Both the position numbers and the translations under genes were made by a program. A stretch of DNA of 64,000 nt, from assembly GCA_965248545.1 (NCBI GenBank), contig OZ252110.1:124001-188000 (forward strand). Reading direction: 5' to 3'. Origin of the DNA: Alteromonas_E sp965248545. Its GTDB lineage: Bacteria; Pseudomonadota; Gammaproteobacteria; Enterobacterales; Alteromonadaceae. Of the stretch, positions 18,229 to 26,711 are shown in pieces (position 1 is the stretch's first letter; each line of letters starts with the position of its first letter). The notes under the pieces were generated by a model. The model was not told the origin of the DNA and did not search any database. It saw nothing but the letters and a program-made list of their open reading frames with translations.

Positions 18229-19328
18229 ACGGTTTTCCAACGCATCACATGCATAACACGAGGGTCAATGCCGCCGCCTAAAAACTGCTGGTATTGTTTA
18301 ACCATGGCTTGACTACCTATGTGTTGCTGTTCGGTTAAAATGCCTGTGAAATGCGCTACGAAGCTCGACCAATGTTTGGCATAGCGCTGCTGGAACACTT
18401 CAGGTCCCCATGCTTTATTAAACCGACGGACTTCATCAGGTGCGAAAAAAACATGTCCGACTGCGTTTTTAGTCCGACTGATCTGGGCTTTTACATCTGT
18501 CGCACCAATCAATAACGTATGCGCATCAGCATTTTCTTGACCTTTCCGCCACTGCACCAGGCGACTCTGGTCACCGGCGAAATCCAATAACCAATCTTGA
18601 TCATCGATGAGCTGGTCACTCATTTGGTCATATTCAACCACTTCATCAAAGCACGCCGATTGCTCTACGAAAGGTACTTGCTTTGTAGAGGTTAGACCGA
18701 CAATAGTTAATGACGGCATCAAAGCCTTTAGTATTTGTGCAGTGCCAAAGGCAGTTTTGCTCGATGCACTGGTCATGAAAACCTTACACCCTTGCGCCAC
18801 TGACTGTTCGGCTAACGCGTAAGCCAGAACATAGGAGGTAGTAAACAGAGGTCTGAACGTCAGGATCCAAGTTTCCATCGCCGCCGAGTAGCTGGGGTCT
18901 TGTGAGCAGCGTAAATATTGGTCGTACACCGGTGAAATAGAGCGACGTTGAGGGTGCGCATCACTAAATCCCATTGGGGTAATTTTGTCTGCATGAATCA
19001 ATAAGTGCGTGGCCATCGGTAGATAACCATAGACTTTTTCACCGACATTGAGCGCTGGAGTGTTGCTTGCCACAACGGTGGCAAATCCCCATACAGGAGT
19101 GATTCCGTATCCTTCAGAACCGGGGAAAAATCCCCAATAGCCAAACCGTTCACCCAACAGCGCATAAGTGATGTTATTCGCAGAGAAACCAAACTGTTCA
19201 ACTTCCAATAAAACCGCGTTTGGGTTGTCGTCCAAATGGATCGTCGTTTCCACTTGTCTAACATTGATCAGCGCATCTTTTTGTATTTCGAGTTGAGTGG
19301 CATGAATAGGTTGCATATTGACTCTCAT
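18225..19328 (-). CDS. DUF2855 family protein
   Basis: 367 residues. The segments NNITYALLGERFGYWGFFP, WGFATVVAS and NVGEKVYGYLPMATHL match DUF2855, which resembles the medium-chain dehydrogenase fold (GroES-like N-terminus and a Rossmann-like part around MTSASSKTAFGTAQIL). The reaction is not known. Divergent from the enoyl-reductase-like gene at 19477, 148 bases apart, so the two may share a regulatory region; both look like NAD(P)-binding lipid-related proteins (inference). Confidence 0.8.
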   Translation of the reverse strand: MRVNMQPIHATQLEIQKDALINVRQVETTIHLDDNPNAVLLEVEQFGFSANNITYALLGERFGYWGFFPGSEGYGITPVWGFATVVASNTPALNVGEKVYGYLPMATHLLIHADKITPMGFSDAHPQRRSISPVYDQYLRCSQDPSYSAAMETWILTFRPLFTTSYVLAYALAEQSVAQGCKVFMTSASSKTAFGTAQILKALMPSLTIVGLTSTKQVPFVEQSACFDEVVEYDQMSDQLIDDQDWLLDFAGDQSRLVQWRKGQENADAHTLLIGATDVKAQISRTKNAVGHVFFAPDEVRRFNKAWGPEVFQQRYAKHWSSFVAHFTGILTEQQHIGSQAMVKQYQQFLGGGIDPRVMHVMRWKTV

Positions 19329-19476
19329 TGTCGCGTAATAGTTAGAACTATAATCCTAGGCAATATTTATTTGATTTAGACTCACTAATATTAATAGTTC
19401 GTCTATGTTTGTATTTATTCGCCAAGATAAAGGCCAGCGCTTATTATGAGCCTAGTTCAAATTTAGGAGTTAAACC

Positions 19477-20700
19477 ATGAGCGAGCAATTTGATGTAGTG
19501 GTGTTTGGTGCCACGAGCTTCGTCGGTAAAATCGTCTGTCAGTATCTTAAATCCACCTATGCTGATTCCGACTTAACTTGGGCTATCGCTGCACGCTCCC
19601 AGTCAAAGCTCAACGCCCTGTCTGACAGTGTTGGTTTAGCAGATATTCCGCAAATTATTGCGGATGCTTCTGACCAAGCCAGTATTGATGCACTTGTCGC
19701 CCAAACCAAAGTCGTTATTTCGACTGTCGGCCCCTATGCTCTGTATGGAGAACCGATGGTAAAAGCGTGCGCCGAGAGTGGAACAGATTATGTCGATTTG
19801 ACCGGCGAGCCACAGTGGATCCACGCAATGCTTGCGAAATATGAGACAAAAGCCAAAGAGAGCGGCGCTCGAATTGTCAATTGTTGCGGCTTTGACTCGA
19901 TACCCTCTGATCTGGGCGTCTACTTTCTGCAACAGAAAGCCAAACAAGCCTTTGGGGAAACCTGCCCGCAGGTACGCACACGCGTCAAAGCGATGCGCGG
20001 TGGCGCATCAGGCGGAACGGTTGCCTCACTTCTGAACGTAGTGAAAGAAGCGGCAAAAGATCCTGCACTGCGCAAAATTTTGACAAACCCTTATGCACTC
20101 TGCCCAACAGGTCACCCGTTCAAGGCCTACCAAACAAACTTGTCACATGCCAAGTTTGAACCCGAAACGGGCAGTTGGATTGCCCCGTTCATTATGGCCA
20201 GTATCAACACCCGTGTAGTGCATCGCACTAATGGTCTCTTAAACGCTGAATATGGTGAGCGTTTCCTATACGATGAAGCAATGATGACCGGCAAAAGCGC
20301 AAAAGGCGGCGTGATGGGATGGACAGTAACCGCTGCAATTTCTGGCTTGATGGTGGGCGCCGCACTACCGCCGATTCGCTGGATACTTGAAAATACGATC
20401 TTACCTAAACCGGGAGAAGGTCCAAGCGAAAAAGAACAGCTCAACGGTTTTTTCGATTATCGCATATTTGGTACAAGCAAAGACAACAAAACCCTTGTTG
20501 TAAAAGTGACCGGTGATCGCGACCCTGGTTACGGTTCAACAGCGAAAATGTTAAGTGAAGCGGCCGTTTGCCTGGCCAAAGACGAAGAAATGAAAACGGT
20601 TGACGGTGGCTTTTTAACGCCTGCCGTCGCGTTTGGGGATACCTTAATAAAACGGCTAGAAGATAACGCAGGTTTAACGTTCAGCGTATTAGAAGGTTAA
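19477..20700 (+). CDS. Saccharopine dehydrogenase-like / trans-acting enoyl reductase family protein
   Basis: 407 residues. The N-terminal Rossmann motif VVVFGATSFVGKIV binds NAD(P). Downstream segments VISTVGPYALYGEPMV, YVDLTGEPQWI and RIVNCCGFDSIPSDLG are typical of the saccharopine-dehydrogenase-like/trans-acting enoyl reductase family, which reduces unsaturated lipid-type substrates in mycobacteria; in proteobacteria the substrate is unknown. Ribosome site TTAGGAG lies upstream. Followed by a clear terminator. Confidence 0.85.
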   Translation: MSEQFDVVVFGATSFVGKIVCQYLKSTYADSDLTWAIAARSQSKLNALSDSVGLADIPQIIADASDQASIDALVAQTKVVISTVGPYALYGEPMVKACAESGTDYVDLTGEPQWIHAMLAKYETKAKESGARIVNCCGFDSIPSDLGVYFLQQKAKQAFGETCPQVRTRVKAMRGGASGGTVASLLNVVKEAAKDPALRKILTNPYALCPTGHPFKAYQTNLSHAKFEPETGSWIAPFIMASINTRVVHRTNGLLNAEYGERFLYDEAMMTGKSAKGGVMGWTVTAAISGLMVGAALPPIRWILENTILPKPGEGPSEKEQLNGFFDYRIFGTSKDNKTLVVKVTGDRDPGYGSTAKMLSEAAVCLAKDEEMKTVDGGFLTPAVAFGDTLIKRLEDNAGLTFSVLEG

Positions 20701-20718
20701 CAATACACACCTCGAGAG

Positions 20719-20747
20719 AAACCGTTGCGCAATTGGCAACGGTTTTT
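20719..20747 (+). terminator. Rho-independent terminator after the enoyl-reductase-like gene
   Basis: Arms of ACCGTTGC (20721-20728) and GCAACGGT (20736-20743), extended by A-T pairs, with a 7-base loop and a run of five T. It starts 19 bases after the stop of the upstream gene. The symmetrical A-run makes it usable in part by the convergent pirin gene too. Confidence 0.85.
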
Positions 20748-20764
20748 CCATTCAACCCTATTAC

Positions 20765-21679
20765 TCATTCAGGCAATGGAATAAATTCGTCCTCATCCCC
20801 CGGCACTTTATCAAAACGCCCCTCTTTCCAATCCAGTTTGGCTTGCTCAATCCGTTCGCTACTGGTCGATGCAAAATTCCAAAACATGCGACGCGGTGCC
20901 ATTTTTTCCCCGCCAATTAACGCAATTCTCGAAGACTCAAGGGCGGTGACTTGAACATCATGAGCTGGGTTTATGACGGCCATCTGGTATTGCTCGACCT
21001 GCGTGCCATCAATATCAACGACACCATCCGCCACATACACTGCACGCTCTTCAATTAACGGTAATGCGAGGGATTGGTTAGGCGCCATTGCCGCTTCAAA
21101 GTAATGCGTCTCGGCAAACATTTTAACCGGCGATGTGACGCCGTATGCATGGCCAATAATAACGCGTACTGATACTCCTTCTACATTCACTTTAGGGATC
21201 GTCGCATCAGGGTAATGAATGAAATCAGGATCAATTTCCTGTTGTGCTTCAGGTAAGGCGAGCCATAGCTGTAATCCATGCAAATTGTGCTCAACCGCCG
21301 TTACCTCAGGTCGTTCTCGTTCTGAATGGACAATTCCCTTCCCGGCAATCATTAAATTAACGTCTCCGGGGCGAATGGGCTGGTATGAGCCAAGCGAGTC
21401 TCGGTGCAGAATTTCACCTTCGAAAAGATACGTCACGGTCGCCAAGTTCACGTGCGGATGCGGCCGGACATTGATCCCCGAACCTGCGGGAAATACGGCT
21501 GGCCCCATATGGTCAAAAAACAGCCACGGACCAACCATGCGCTGCTCAATTGCGGGTAACACTCTGCGCACTGAAAAACCACCCAAGTCTTTCTGTTTTG
21601 GTGTAATGACCGTTTTGATCTTATTGCAATTGGGTCGCTGGCAATCCGCGCTAACGATATTGTCGAACTCTAAACTCAT
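20765..21679 (-). CDS. Pirin family protein
   Basis: 304 residues, two cupin domains of the pirin/quercetinase-like family. The N-terminal cupin shows RPHPHVNLATVTYLFEGE with the two metal-binding His, and GKGIVHSERE gives the third His and the Glu, so the iron site is complete. Bacterial pirins have quercetinase-like or redox-sensing roles; the substrate is open. Single gene, convergent with the upstream transcription unit. Confidence 0.9.
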   Translation of the reverse strand: MSLEFDNIVSADCQRPNCNKIKTVITPKQKDLGGFSVRRVLPAIEQRMVGPWLFFDHMGPAVFPAGSGINVRPHPHVNLATVTYLFEGEILHRDSLGSYQPIRPGDVNLMIAGKGIVHSERERPEVTAVEHNLHGLQLWLALPEAQQEIDPDFIHYPDATIPKVNVEGVSVRVIIGHAYGVTSPVKMFAETHYFEAAMAPNQSLALPLIEERAVYVADGVVDIDGTQVEQYQMAVINPAHDVQVTALESSRIALIGGEKMAPRRMFWNFASTSSERIEQAKLDWKEGRFDKVPGDEDEFIPLPE

Positions 21680-21867
21680 AGGGAAATTCTCATTTAATTA
21701 TCTGGGCTACTCGTAATCGGATACAGCTAGCGACACGTTGCTATTCCCGAAACGCATAATAACGACACTATCTATATTTTTTTACTACTCGAAGGGCATA
21801 TTAGACCACTGGAGTGATCTTCGCATCAGACTAATCGTTTAAATAGTAGTCAATCTGGAGACTGTTT

Positions 21868-22113
21868 ATGAATTTGTTTATCGAATCTATTGAAGGCGGC
21901 ACATATTTAGCTGCCTTGGAAAATGGTAACCAACGCGACTTCTTGCGCGATGGTAACCTCAAGCCCATGACATTCCATTGTATTAACGAAATTCGCGATC
22001 ACTTGTCAGGACAGCAGTTTGAGCGGGTTACCTTAAGACAATCAACCCCTTACGATGAGATGTGCGGCATGGATGGAATTCCCCAGTCCCTCGAAATTGA
22101 ACTTGAATGGTAA
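21868..22113 (+). CDS. Small DUF6482-like protein
   Basis: 81 residues, soluble, without signal peptide. Segments YLAALENGNQRDFLRDGN and TPYDEMCGM resemble the DUF6482 family of short gammaproteobacterial proteins of unknown function. The frame ends in an acidic tail. Ribosome site TGGAG upstream. It is the only gene between pirin and TraB/GumN on the plus strand. Confidence 0.65.
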   Translation: MNLFIESIEGGTYLAALENGNQRDFLRDGNLKPMTFHCINEIRDHLSGQQFERVTLRQSTPYDEMCGMDGIPQSLEIELEW

Positions 22114-22150
22114 CAAAATACCGCTTGTTTTCTCGCCCTTCCCTGATTAG

Positions 22151-22178
22151 CCTTGAGTAAAAGGACACTTACTCAAGG
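22151..22178 (+). promoter_or_regulatory. Inverted repeat covering the ribosome site of the TraB/GumN gene
   Basis: Arms 22151-22160 and 22169-22178 are perfect 10-base reverse complements (CCTTGAGTAA / TTACTCAAGG) with an 8-base loop. The AGGA that best serves the ATG at 22187 overlaps the end of the 3' arm (22176-22179), so the folded RNA would hide it. It could also act as a terminator for the small gene before it, but no T-run follows. Confidence 0.5.
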
Positions 22179-22186
22179 ACTCATAA

Positions 22187-23041
22187 ATGTTACGCAAGCT
22201 CTCAGTTTTAGCCATTGTTATCGCCAGCTTTGGCGCTAATGCTGCATCAGTATGGAAAGTTAGCAAAGGCGACAATACCGTTTATATCGGCGGCACCGTG
22301 CACGTATTAAGTGCGTCCGATTACCCTCTTCCTCGCGAGTACAAAGAGGCCTATGACGCATCTGATTCGCTAGTATTTGAGACGGATATGGAAGCGGTCA
22401 AATCGTTAGAATTCCAACAACAAAGTATGGCCATGATGACGTTTCAAGATGGTAGGACCTTTCGCGACGTCCTCAGTCCTGAAGTTTCTGCTGCGGTGGA
22501 AAAGCACCTGACCTCCAGGGGAATTCCGGTTGAACAATTACTGCCTTTCAAGCCGTCTTTGTTATCCATCACTTTGAGTGTGCTGGAGTTTCAAGTCATT
22601 GGACTCACCAGTGAAGGTGTCGATCAATACTATTCAACACTCGCACTGGGTGACGGCAAACCCGTTGCATGGCTCGAGGAGCCCACTGAGCAATTGCAGT
22701 TTCTTGCTGGGCTTGGACAAGGACAAGAGAATCAATTAATTCAATATACATTGGATGAGATTGATACACTGAAGCCATCAATAGATGAGTTAAAAGATCA
22801 ATGGCGCCGCGGCGACATGGAGGCAATGGATAAGTCTCAGCTAACCGATATGCAAAAAGACTTCCCTGCAATTTATAACGACCTTATCGTGGTGCGTAAT
22901 AATAATTGGATGCCACAAATCGAAGCCATGTTTGCAACTGATGAAGTAGAACTCGTCCTCGTAGGAACCTTGCATCTCGCTGGAAAAGATAGCGTTTTGG
23001 CGAGTTTGGAGAAGGCTGGATACAGCGTAGAGAAACTCTAA
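22187..23041 (+). CDS. TraB/GumN family protein
   Basis: 284 residues with a signal peptide (MLRKLSVLAIVIASFGANA). The two conserved Gly-His motifs of the TraB/GumN family are present: YIGGTVHVL near residue 36 and LVGTLHLAGKDS near residue 264, forming the presumed metal-dependent hydrolase site. Periplasmic or surface protein. The ribosome site is within an inverted repeat, so translation may be controlled. Followed 15 bases later by the YhhN gene, probably in one operon. Confidence 0.88.
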   Translation: MLRKLSVLAIVIASFGANAASVWKVSKGDNTVYIGGTVHVLSASDYPLPREYKEAYDASDSLVFETDMEAVKSLEFQQQSMAMMTFQDGRTFRDVLSPEVSAAVEKHLTSRGIPVEQLLPFKPSLLSITLSVLEFQVIGLTSEGVDQYYSTLALGDGKPVAWLEEPTEQLQFLAGLGQGQENQLIQYTLDEIDTLKPSIDELKDQWRRGDMEAMDKSQLTDMQKDFPAIYNDLIVVRNNNWMPQIEAMFATDEVELVLVGTLHLAGKDSVLASLEKAGYSVEKL

Positions 23042-23056
23042 TTCACCGCAACGAGC

Positions 23057-23713
23057 ATGATGTCGAATAAAGGGGTAAATCTGTTATTTGTCAGCCTGTG
23101 CACGGTTTACTGCGCGAGCCTGTTTTTTGCCCCTTTGTCATTCAATTGGTTGATAAAAATCAGTCCCATAATCTGCCTGATAGCGGTGGCGGTAGCCCAG
23201 TTTAAAGTGCGTACCGTCAAGCTGTTTATTGGTGGTTTGCTGTTTTCCATCGCCGGCGATGTATTGCTAGCCTTACCTAATGAATCGTTCTTTGTGTTTG
23301 GGCTCGGCGCGTTTCTCATTGCTCACCTTTTTTACATCTCAAGCATGCTGCCGCTGGGCTTGCAGAGAGAAAAAGCTGTTGGTGCCTACGTGCTCTACGG
23401 GCTTATCATCATGACACTGTTAATCAGCCATTTGGGTCACCTGCTAATCCCAGTATTGTTGTATATGTTTGTGCTGCTATTTATGGGCGTTGCAAGTGTT
23501 TTGAGTAAGGACTCCAATGCATGGATGGTGCTTGGCGGAATCAGTTTTGTGATATCTGACTCCGTGATTGGGATCAACAAGTTCTATGCTCAGGTTCCGC
23601 AAGCGTCACTACTGATCATGGTCAGCTACTATTTCGCCCAGTACTGCTTGACGCGCGGCATATTGGTTAAAGTCAACAGCAACACTGAACCTCACACCTC
23701 AATATCTAAGTGA
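23057..23713 (+). CDS. YhhN/TMEM86-family membrane protein (lysoplasmalogenase-like)
   Basis: 218 residues with about eight hydrophobic helices. LFSIAGDVLLALPNESFFVFGLGAFLIAHLFYI (parts SIAGDVLLAL and GAFLIAHLFYI) carries the conserved Gly-Asp and His of the YhhN family; a second GISFVISDSVI segment has the other conserved Asp. Eukaryotic and some bacterial members are lysoplasmalogenases. Its 3' end overlaps the convergent gene by 22 bases. Confidence 0.85.
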   Translation: MMSNKGVNLLFVSLCTVYCASLFFAPLSFNWLIKISPIICLIAVAVAQFKVRTVKLFIGGLLFSIAGDVLLALPNESFFVFGLGAFLIAHLFYISSMLPLGLQREKAVGAYVLYGLIIMTLLISHLGHLLIPVLLYMFVLLFMGVASVLSKDSNAWMVLGGISFVISDSVIGINKFYAQVPQASLLIMVSYYFAQYCLTRGILVKVNSNTEPHTSISK

Positions 23714-24102
23714 GTGCCCGAACCGCGGTCGTGTTCAGTGTCTTCATCGTCACCCAATATGCGGTTGTGTTCGTTTTCGTTTTGACTCGATGAAAGATGC
23801 TCTGAAGGTTCCGCCGAACCATTCTCTGAAAGGTTCTCTGATAGCTCTTCTGGAAGGCTCGCTGCTTCATCGGTTGTATCTACAATAAGCCCGACATGCT
23901 CATCGCTGTAGTCCCTGCCCTGTTGTTGCTGCTGCTCTTTTTGTTGTCGTTGCTCACGGGGGTTAACGATAGGAAGATTCTCCTCTTCAGGAGAGGCGTG
24001 CAATGGCATTTTCTTGACGATCTTTTTAACTTCGCCACGGTCACCCTTCACCGGCACTGTGCCGCGACGCGGCAACACCGAAAATAATAGATCATTACTC
24101 AT
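23692..24102 (-). CDS. Hypothetical protein, Gln/Glu-rich, disordered
   Basis: 136 residues, strongly hydrophilic. The order is a short conserved-looking start (MSNDLLFSVLPRRGTVPVKG), a basic segment (EVKKIVKKMP), a Gln run (REQRQQKEQQQQQG), a segment with LIVDTTDEA, and an acidic Ser/Glu tail. The ATG at 24102 has GGAGAT upstream and is preferred to 24132. No known family. Divergent from the his leader region and convergent with the YhhN gene. Confidence 0.65.
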   Translation of the reverse strand: MSNDLLFSVLPRRGTVPVKGDRGEVKKIVKKMPLHASPEEENLPIVNPREQRQQKEQQQQQGRDYSDEHVGLIVDTTDEAASLPEELSENLSENGSAEPSEHLSSSQNENEHNRILGDDEDTEHDRGSGTHLDIEV

Positions 24103-24322
24103 ACCTGTTGTATCTCCTTGCGCATCGCGCAAAACCGGCGGTTTCTGACACTACTAAAGAAAAGACACCACTTATAACTAAAAGTTTTACTTTATTACAA
24201 TTAAACAAGAATAAAGTCTGCTCGATAAGATTAAAACGTTTGCAAAATTGTTGCCAGTTCGCTAATGTTCTGCGCGTCTTCGAAACATTGCTTAAGCGAA
24301 GACTTACAAGGACCAAACATAA
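24103..24322 (+). promoter_or_regulatory. Intergenic region holding the his promoter and a 7-bp inverted repeat
   Basis: This 220-base AT-rich region separates the hypothetical protein from the his leader peptide and must hold the his promoter. I cannot single out convincing -35/-10 hexamers. A GTCTTCG/CGAAGAC inverted repeat lies at 24276-24282 and 24297-24303, just before the leader ORF, and may be part of the leader RNA fold. Confidence 0.4.
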
Positions 24323-24364
24323 ATGAATTTTAAACGCGCTGCCCATCACCATCATAAAGCATAA
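24323..24364 (+). CDS. hisL: his operon leader peptide HisL
   Basis: A 13-codon ORF, MNFKRAAHHHHKA, with four consecutive His codons and a ribosome site ACAAGGA upstream. This is the expected histidine leader: when charged His-tRNA is scarce, ribosomes stall on the His codons and the RNA downstream folds into the antiterminator. It lies 57 bases before the attenuator hairpin and 134 bases before hisG. Compared with enterobacterial HisL (seven His) it is shorter. Confidence 0.93.
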   Translation: MNFKRAAHHHHKA

Positions 24365-24380
24365 CCTTTCAGGTTTGTGC

Positions 24381-24457
24381 TGGAAGGTCTATTGTCCTTC
24401 CGGCGGCGCGGCAAAACTCAAAACCCCCGGAAGGAATCTTCCGGGGGTTTTTTATTT
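24381..24457 (+). terminator. his attenuator: antiterminator segments and terminator hairpin
   Basis: The terminator is a perfect 13-bp hairpin (24421-24433 with 24438-24450, loop GAAT) followed by TTTATTTT. Upstream, GGAAGG near 24383 can pair with CCTTCCGG near 24396, and that same CCTTCCGG can instead pair with CCGGAAGG in the terminator's left arm. These mutually exclusive pairings are the classical attenuation design, here controlling the hisGDCBHAFI operon together with the leader peptide. Confidence 0.92.
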
Positions 24458-24497
24458 TGGGCAACGTTAAATCAATAGCCGAATGAGGATGAGATAC

Positions 24498-25397
24498 ATG
24501 AGTGATAATACGCGGTTACGCATTGCAGTTCAGAAGTCAGGTAGACTAAGCGACGACAGTATTGCCTTACTCAAAGCGATAGGCATTAAATTACAAATCC
24601 GTGACCGTCTATTGATTGCTCATTCAACCAATCAGCCGGTCGATCTCCTGCGCGTGCGAGATGACGATATCCCCGGTCTGGTAATGGATGGCGTCGTTGA
24701 CTTAGGCTTTATTGGCCAAAATGAACTAGAAGAAAAAATGCTCGAACGCAAAGCGTCGGGCCGCCCTTTTGAGTACAAAACGCTGCGCGAGTTAGACTAT
24801 GGTGGTTGCCGCCTTTCTATTGCGGTCCCCAATGAAATGAATTACCAGGGCGTAGGCTCATTGGAAGGCAAGAAAGTGGCAACGACTTACCCCTATCTAC
24901 TAGAGCGATTTTTCAATGAAAAAGGTGTCAGTGCTTCAGCGGTTATGTTAACCGGTTCAGTCGAAGTTGCGCCGCGTGCCGGCGTTGCAGACGCTATCTG
25001 CGACCTCGTCTCAACAGGCGCGACGCTCGAAGCTAACGGCTTACAAGAAGAAGACACGGTGTTTGTATCAAAAGCCGTGTTAATTCAAAGTGCCAAACCA
25101 TTGAGTGATGACAAACAAGCATTGATTAACCGTCTTTTGCCTCGTATTGACGGCGTAACACAAGCCAAAGAAAGCAAATACATTATGCTGCACGCGCCAA
25201 AAGCCTATTTGGAGCAGGTGAAGAGTTTACTACCTGGGGCAGAGAACCCAACGGTTCTGCCGCTTGCCAGCAACGACGACGTTGTCGCTATTCACGTTGT
25301 CAGCCCTGAAACCTTGTTTTGGGAGACGATGGAAAAGCTCAAGGCCCTCGGCTGTAGCTCCATCTTGGTTATGCCGATTGAGAAAATGATGGGGTAA
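24498..25397 (+). CDS. hisG: ATP phosphoribosyltransferase HisG
   Basis: First enzyme of histidine synthesis: joins ATP and PRPP to give phosphoribosyl-ATP. The long, self-sufficient form with a C-terminal regulatory (ACT-like) domain that is feedback-inhibited by histidine. RIAVQKSGRLSDDS at the N-terminus and DLVSTGATLEANGL near residue 170 are family motifs. Starting at the ATG at 24498 (GAGGAT upstream) gives 299 residues, the same as E. coli HisG; the frame itself opens at 24483. Confidence 0.96.
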   Translation: MSDNTRLRIAVQKSGRLSDDSIALLKAIGIKLQIRDRLLIAHSTNQPVDLLRVRDDDIPGLVMDGVVDLGFIGQNELEEKMLERKASGRPFEYKTLRELDYGGCRLSIAVPNEMNYQGVGSLEGKKVATTYPYLLERFFNEKGVSASAVMLTGSVEVAPRAGVADAICDLVSTGATLEANGLQEEDTVFVSKAVLIQSAKPLSDDKQALINRLLPRIDGVTQAKESKYIMLHAPKAYLEQVKSLLPGAENPTVLPLASNDDVVAIHVVSPETLFWETMEKLKALGCSSILVMPIEKMMG

Positions 25398-25406
25398 CTC
25401 GCCACG

Positions 25407-26711
25407 ATGATTGATTGGAACCAATTAGATTCGGCAGCGCGTCAACGAGCCTTAGCAAGGCCGGCATTGGCGGATAGCCAACAGCTAACAGAACGTGTCC
25501 GCAATATTGTTGATGATGTGATTCGGCGAGGTGATGACGCGATATTGGCATTGACGCAACAGTTTGATGGTGCAGCGTTGAGTTCGCTGCGCCTAGCGCC
25601 GGCTGAAATTGAACGCGCTGCCACAGAATTGAAGCCTAGCGTTAAACAAGCGATTGATGTTGCTTACAGCAATATCAAAAGATTCCACCAGCAACAACAA
25701 CCAGAACCAATTCGCTATGAGACCATGCCTGGTGTGTTGTGTGAACAACAAACTGTCGCGATTGAGAAAGTGGGCTTGTATATCCCTGGCGGCACTGCCC
25801 CCTTACCTTCCACCGTACTGATGCTGGGTACTCCAGCGCAAGTTGCAGGCTGTGATGTGCGTATTCTGTGCACCCCGCCAAACCAAGCGGGTACAATTGC
25901 AGCAGAAATCCGCTATGCCGCGTCGCTGTGTGGGATTACCGAAATATTCTTGTGTGGTGGCGCCCAAGCAGTGGCTGGAATGGCTTTTGGAACTACAACT
26001 ATCCCCAAGGTCGATAAGATTTTTGGGCCCGGGAATAGCTATGTTACAGAAGCTAAGCAACAGGTCAGCACACGGGTCAATGGCGCTGCCATTGATATGC
26101 CTGCGGGCCCATCTGAAGTCCTTGTTTTAGCTGACAAAAACGCAGATCCAGCGTTTGTAGCAGCGGATCTACTCTCACAGGCTGAACACGGCGTTGATTC
26201 TCAAGCCATTCTTGTAACTAACAGTGCGAGTCTCATCAGTGATGTACAGCTACAGGTTGAACAACAATTGGCGGCGTTAGGACGGAGTGCAATTGCGACC
26301 GAAGCGATGCAACACAGTCGTTACATTTGTACCCCTAGCTTTGAAGAAGCCATTCAAGTCAGCAACCAATATGCGCCTGAGCATTTGATCGTACAAGCTG
26401 AGAATGCGCGCCAATGGCTAACACAAATTAAAAACGCAGGCTCGATTTTTGTTGGCGCCTGGTCGCCTGAATCTGCTGGAGATTATGCCAGCGGAACCAA
26501 TCACGTGTTGCCAACATACGGATACTCTCGCATGTACTCGAGCCTTGGACTACTAGATTTTATGCGCCGTTTTACCGTACAGGAATTAACCCAGAGCGGT
26601 TTCCAAACGCTTGCGCCAACCTTAGTTAATTTAGCCAATGCCGAAGGGCTAGATGCGCATGCGCGAGCGGTGACGGTGCGTATGGCAAAACTTGAGGGAG
26701 AAGCCGAATGA
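25407..26711 (+). CDS. hisD: Histidinol dehydrogenase HisD
   Basis: 434 residues, zinc-dependent enzyme that oxidises L-histidinol to histidine in two NAD-dependent steps. Signature segments: GLYIPGGTAPLPSTVLM, KIFGPGNSYVTEAKQ, IDMPAGPSEVLVLAD, DLLSQAEHG, and the C-terminal SAGDYASGTNHVLPT with the active-site residues. Full length. It follows hisG by nine bases and overlaps hisC by four. Confidence 0.97.
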   Translation: MIDWNQLDSAARQRALARPALADSQQLTERVRNIVDDVIRRGDDAILALTQQFDGAALSSLRLAPAEIERAATELKPSVKQAIDVAYSNIKRFHQQQQPEPIRYETMPGVLCEQQTVAIEKVGLYIPGGTAPLPSTVLMLGTPAQVAGCDVRILCTPPNQAGTIAAEIRYAASLCGITEIFLCGGAQAVAGMAFGTTTIPKVDKIFGPGNSYVTEAKQQVSTRVNGAAIDMPAGPSEVLVLADKNADPAFVAADLLSQAEHGVDSQAILVTNSASLISDVQLQVEQQLAALGRSAIATEAMQHSRYICTPSFEEAIQVSNQYAPEHLIVQAENARQWLTQIKNAGSIFVGAWSPESAGDYASGTNHVLPTYGYSRMYSSLGLLDFMRRFTVQELTQSGFQTLAPTLVNLANAEGLDAHARAVTVRMAKLEGEAE

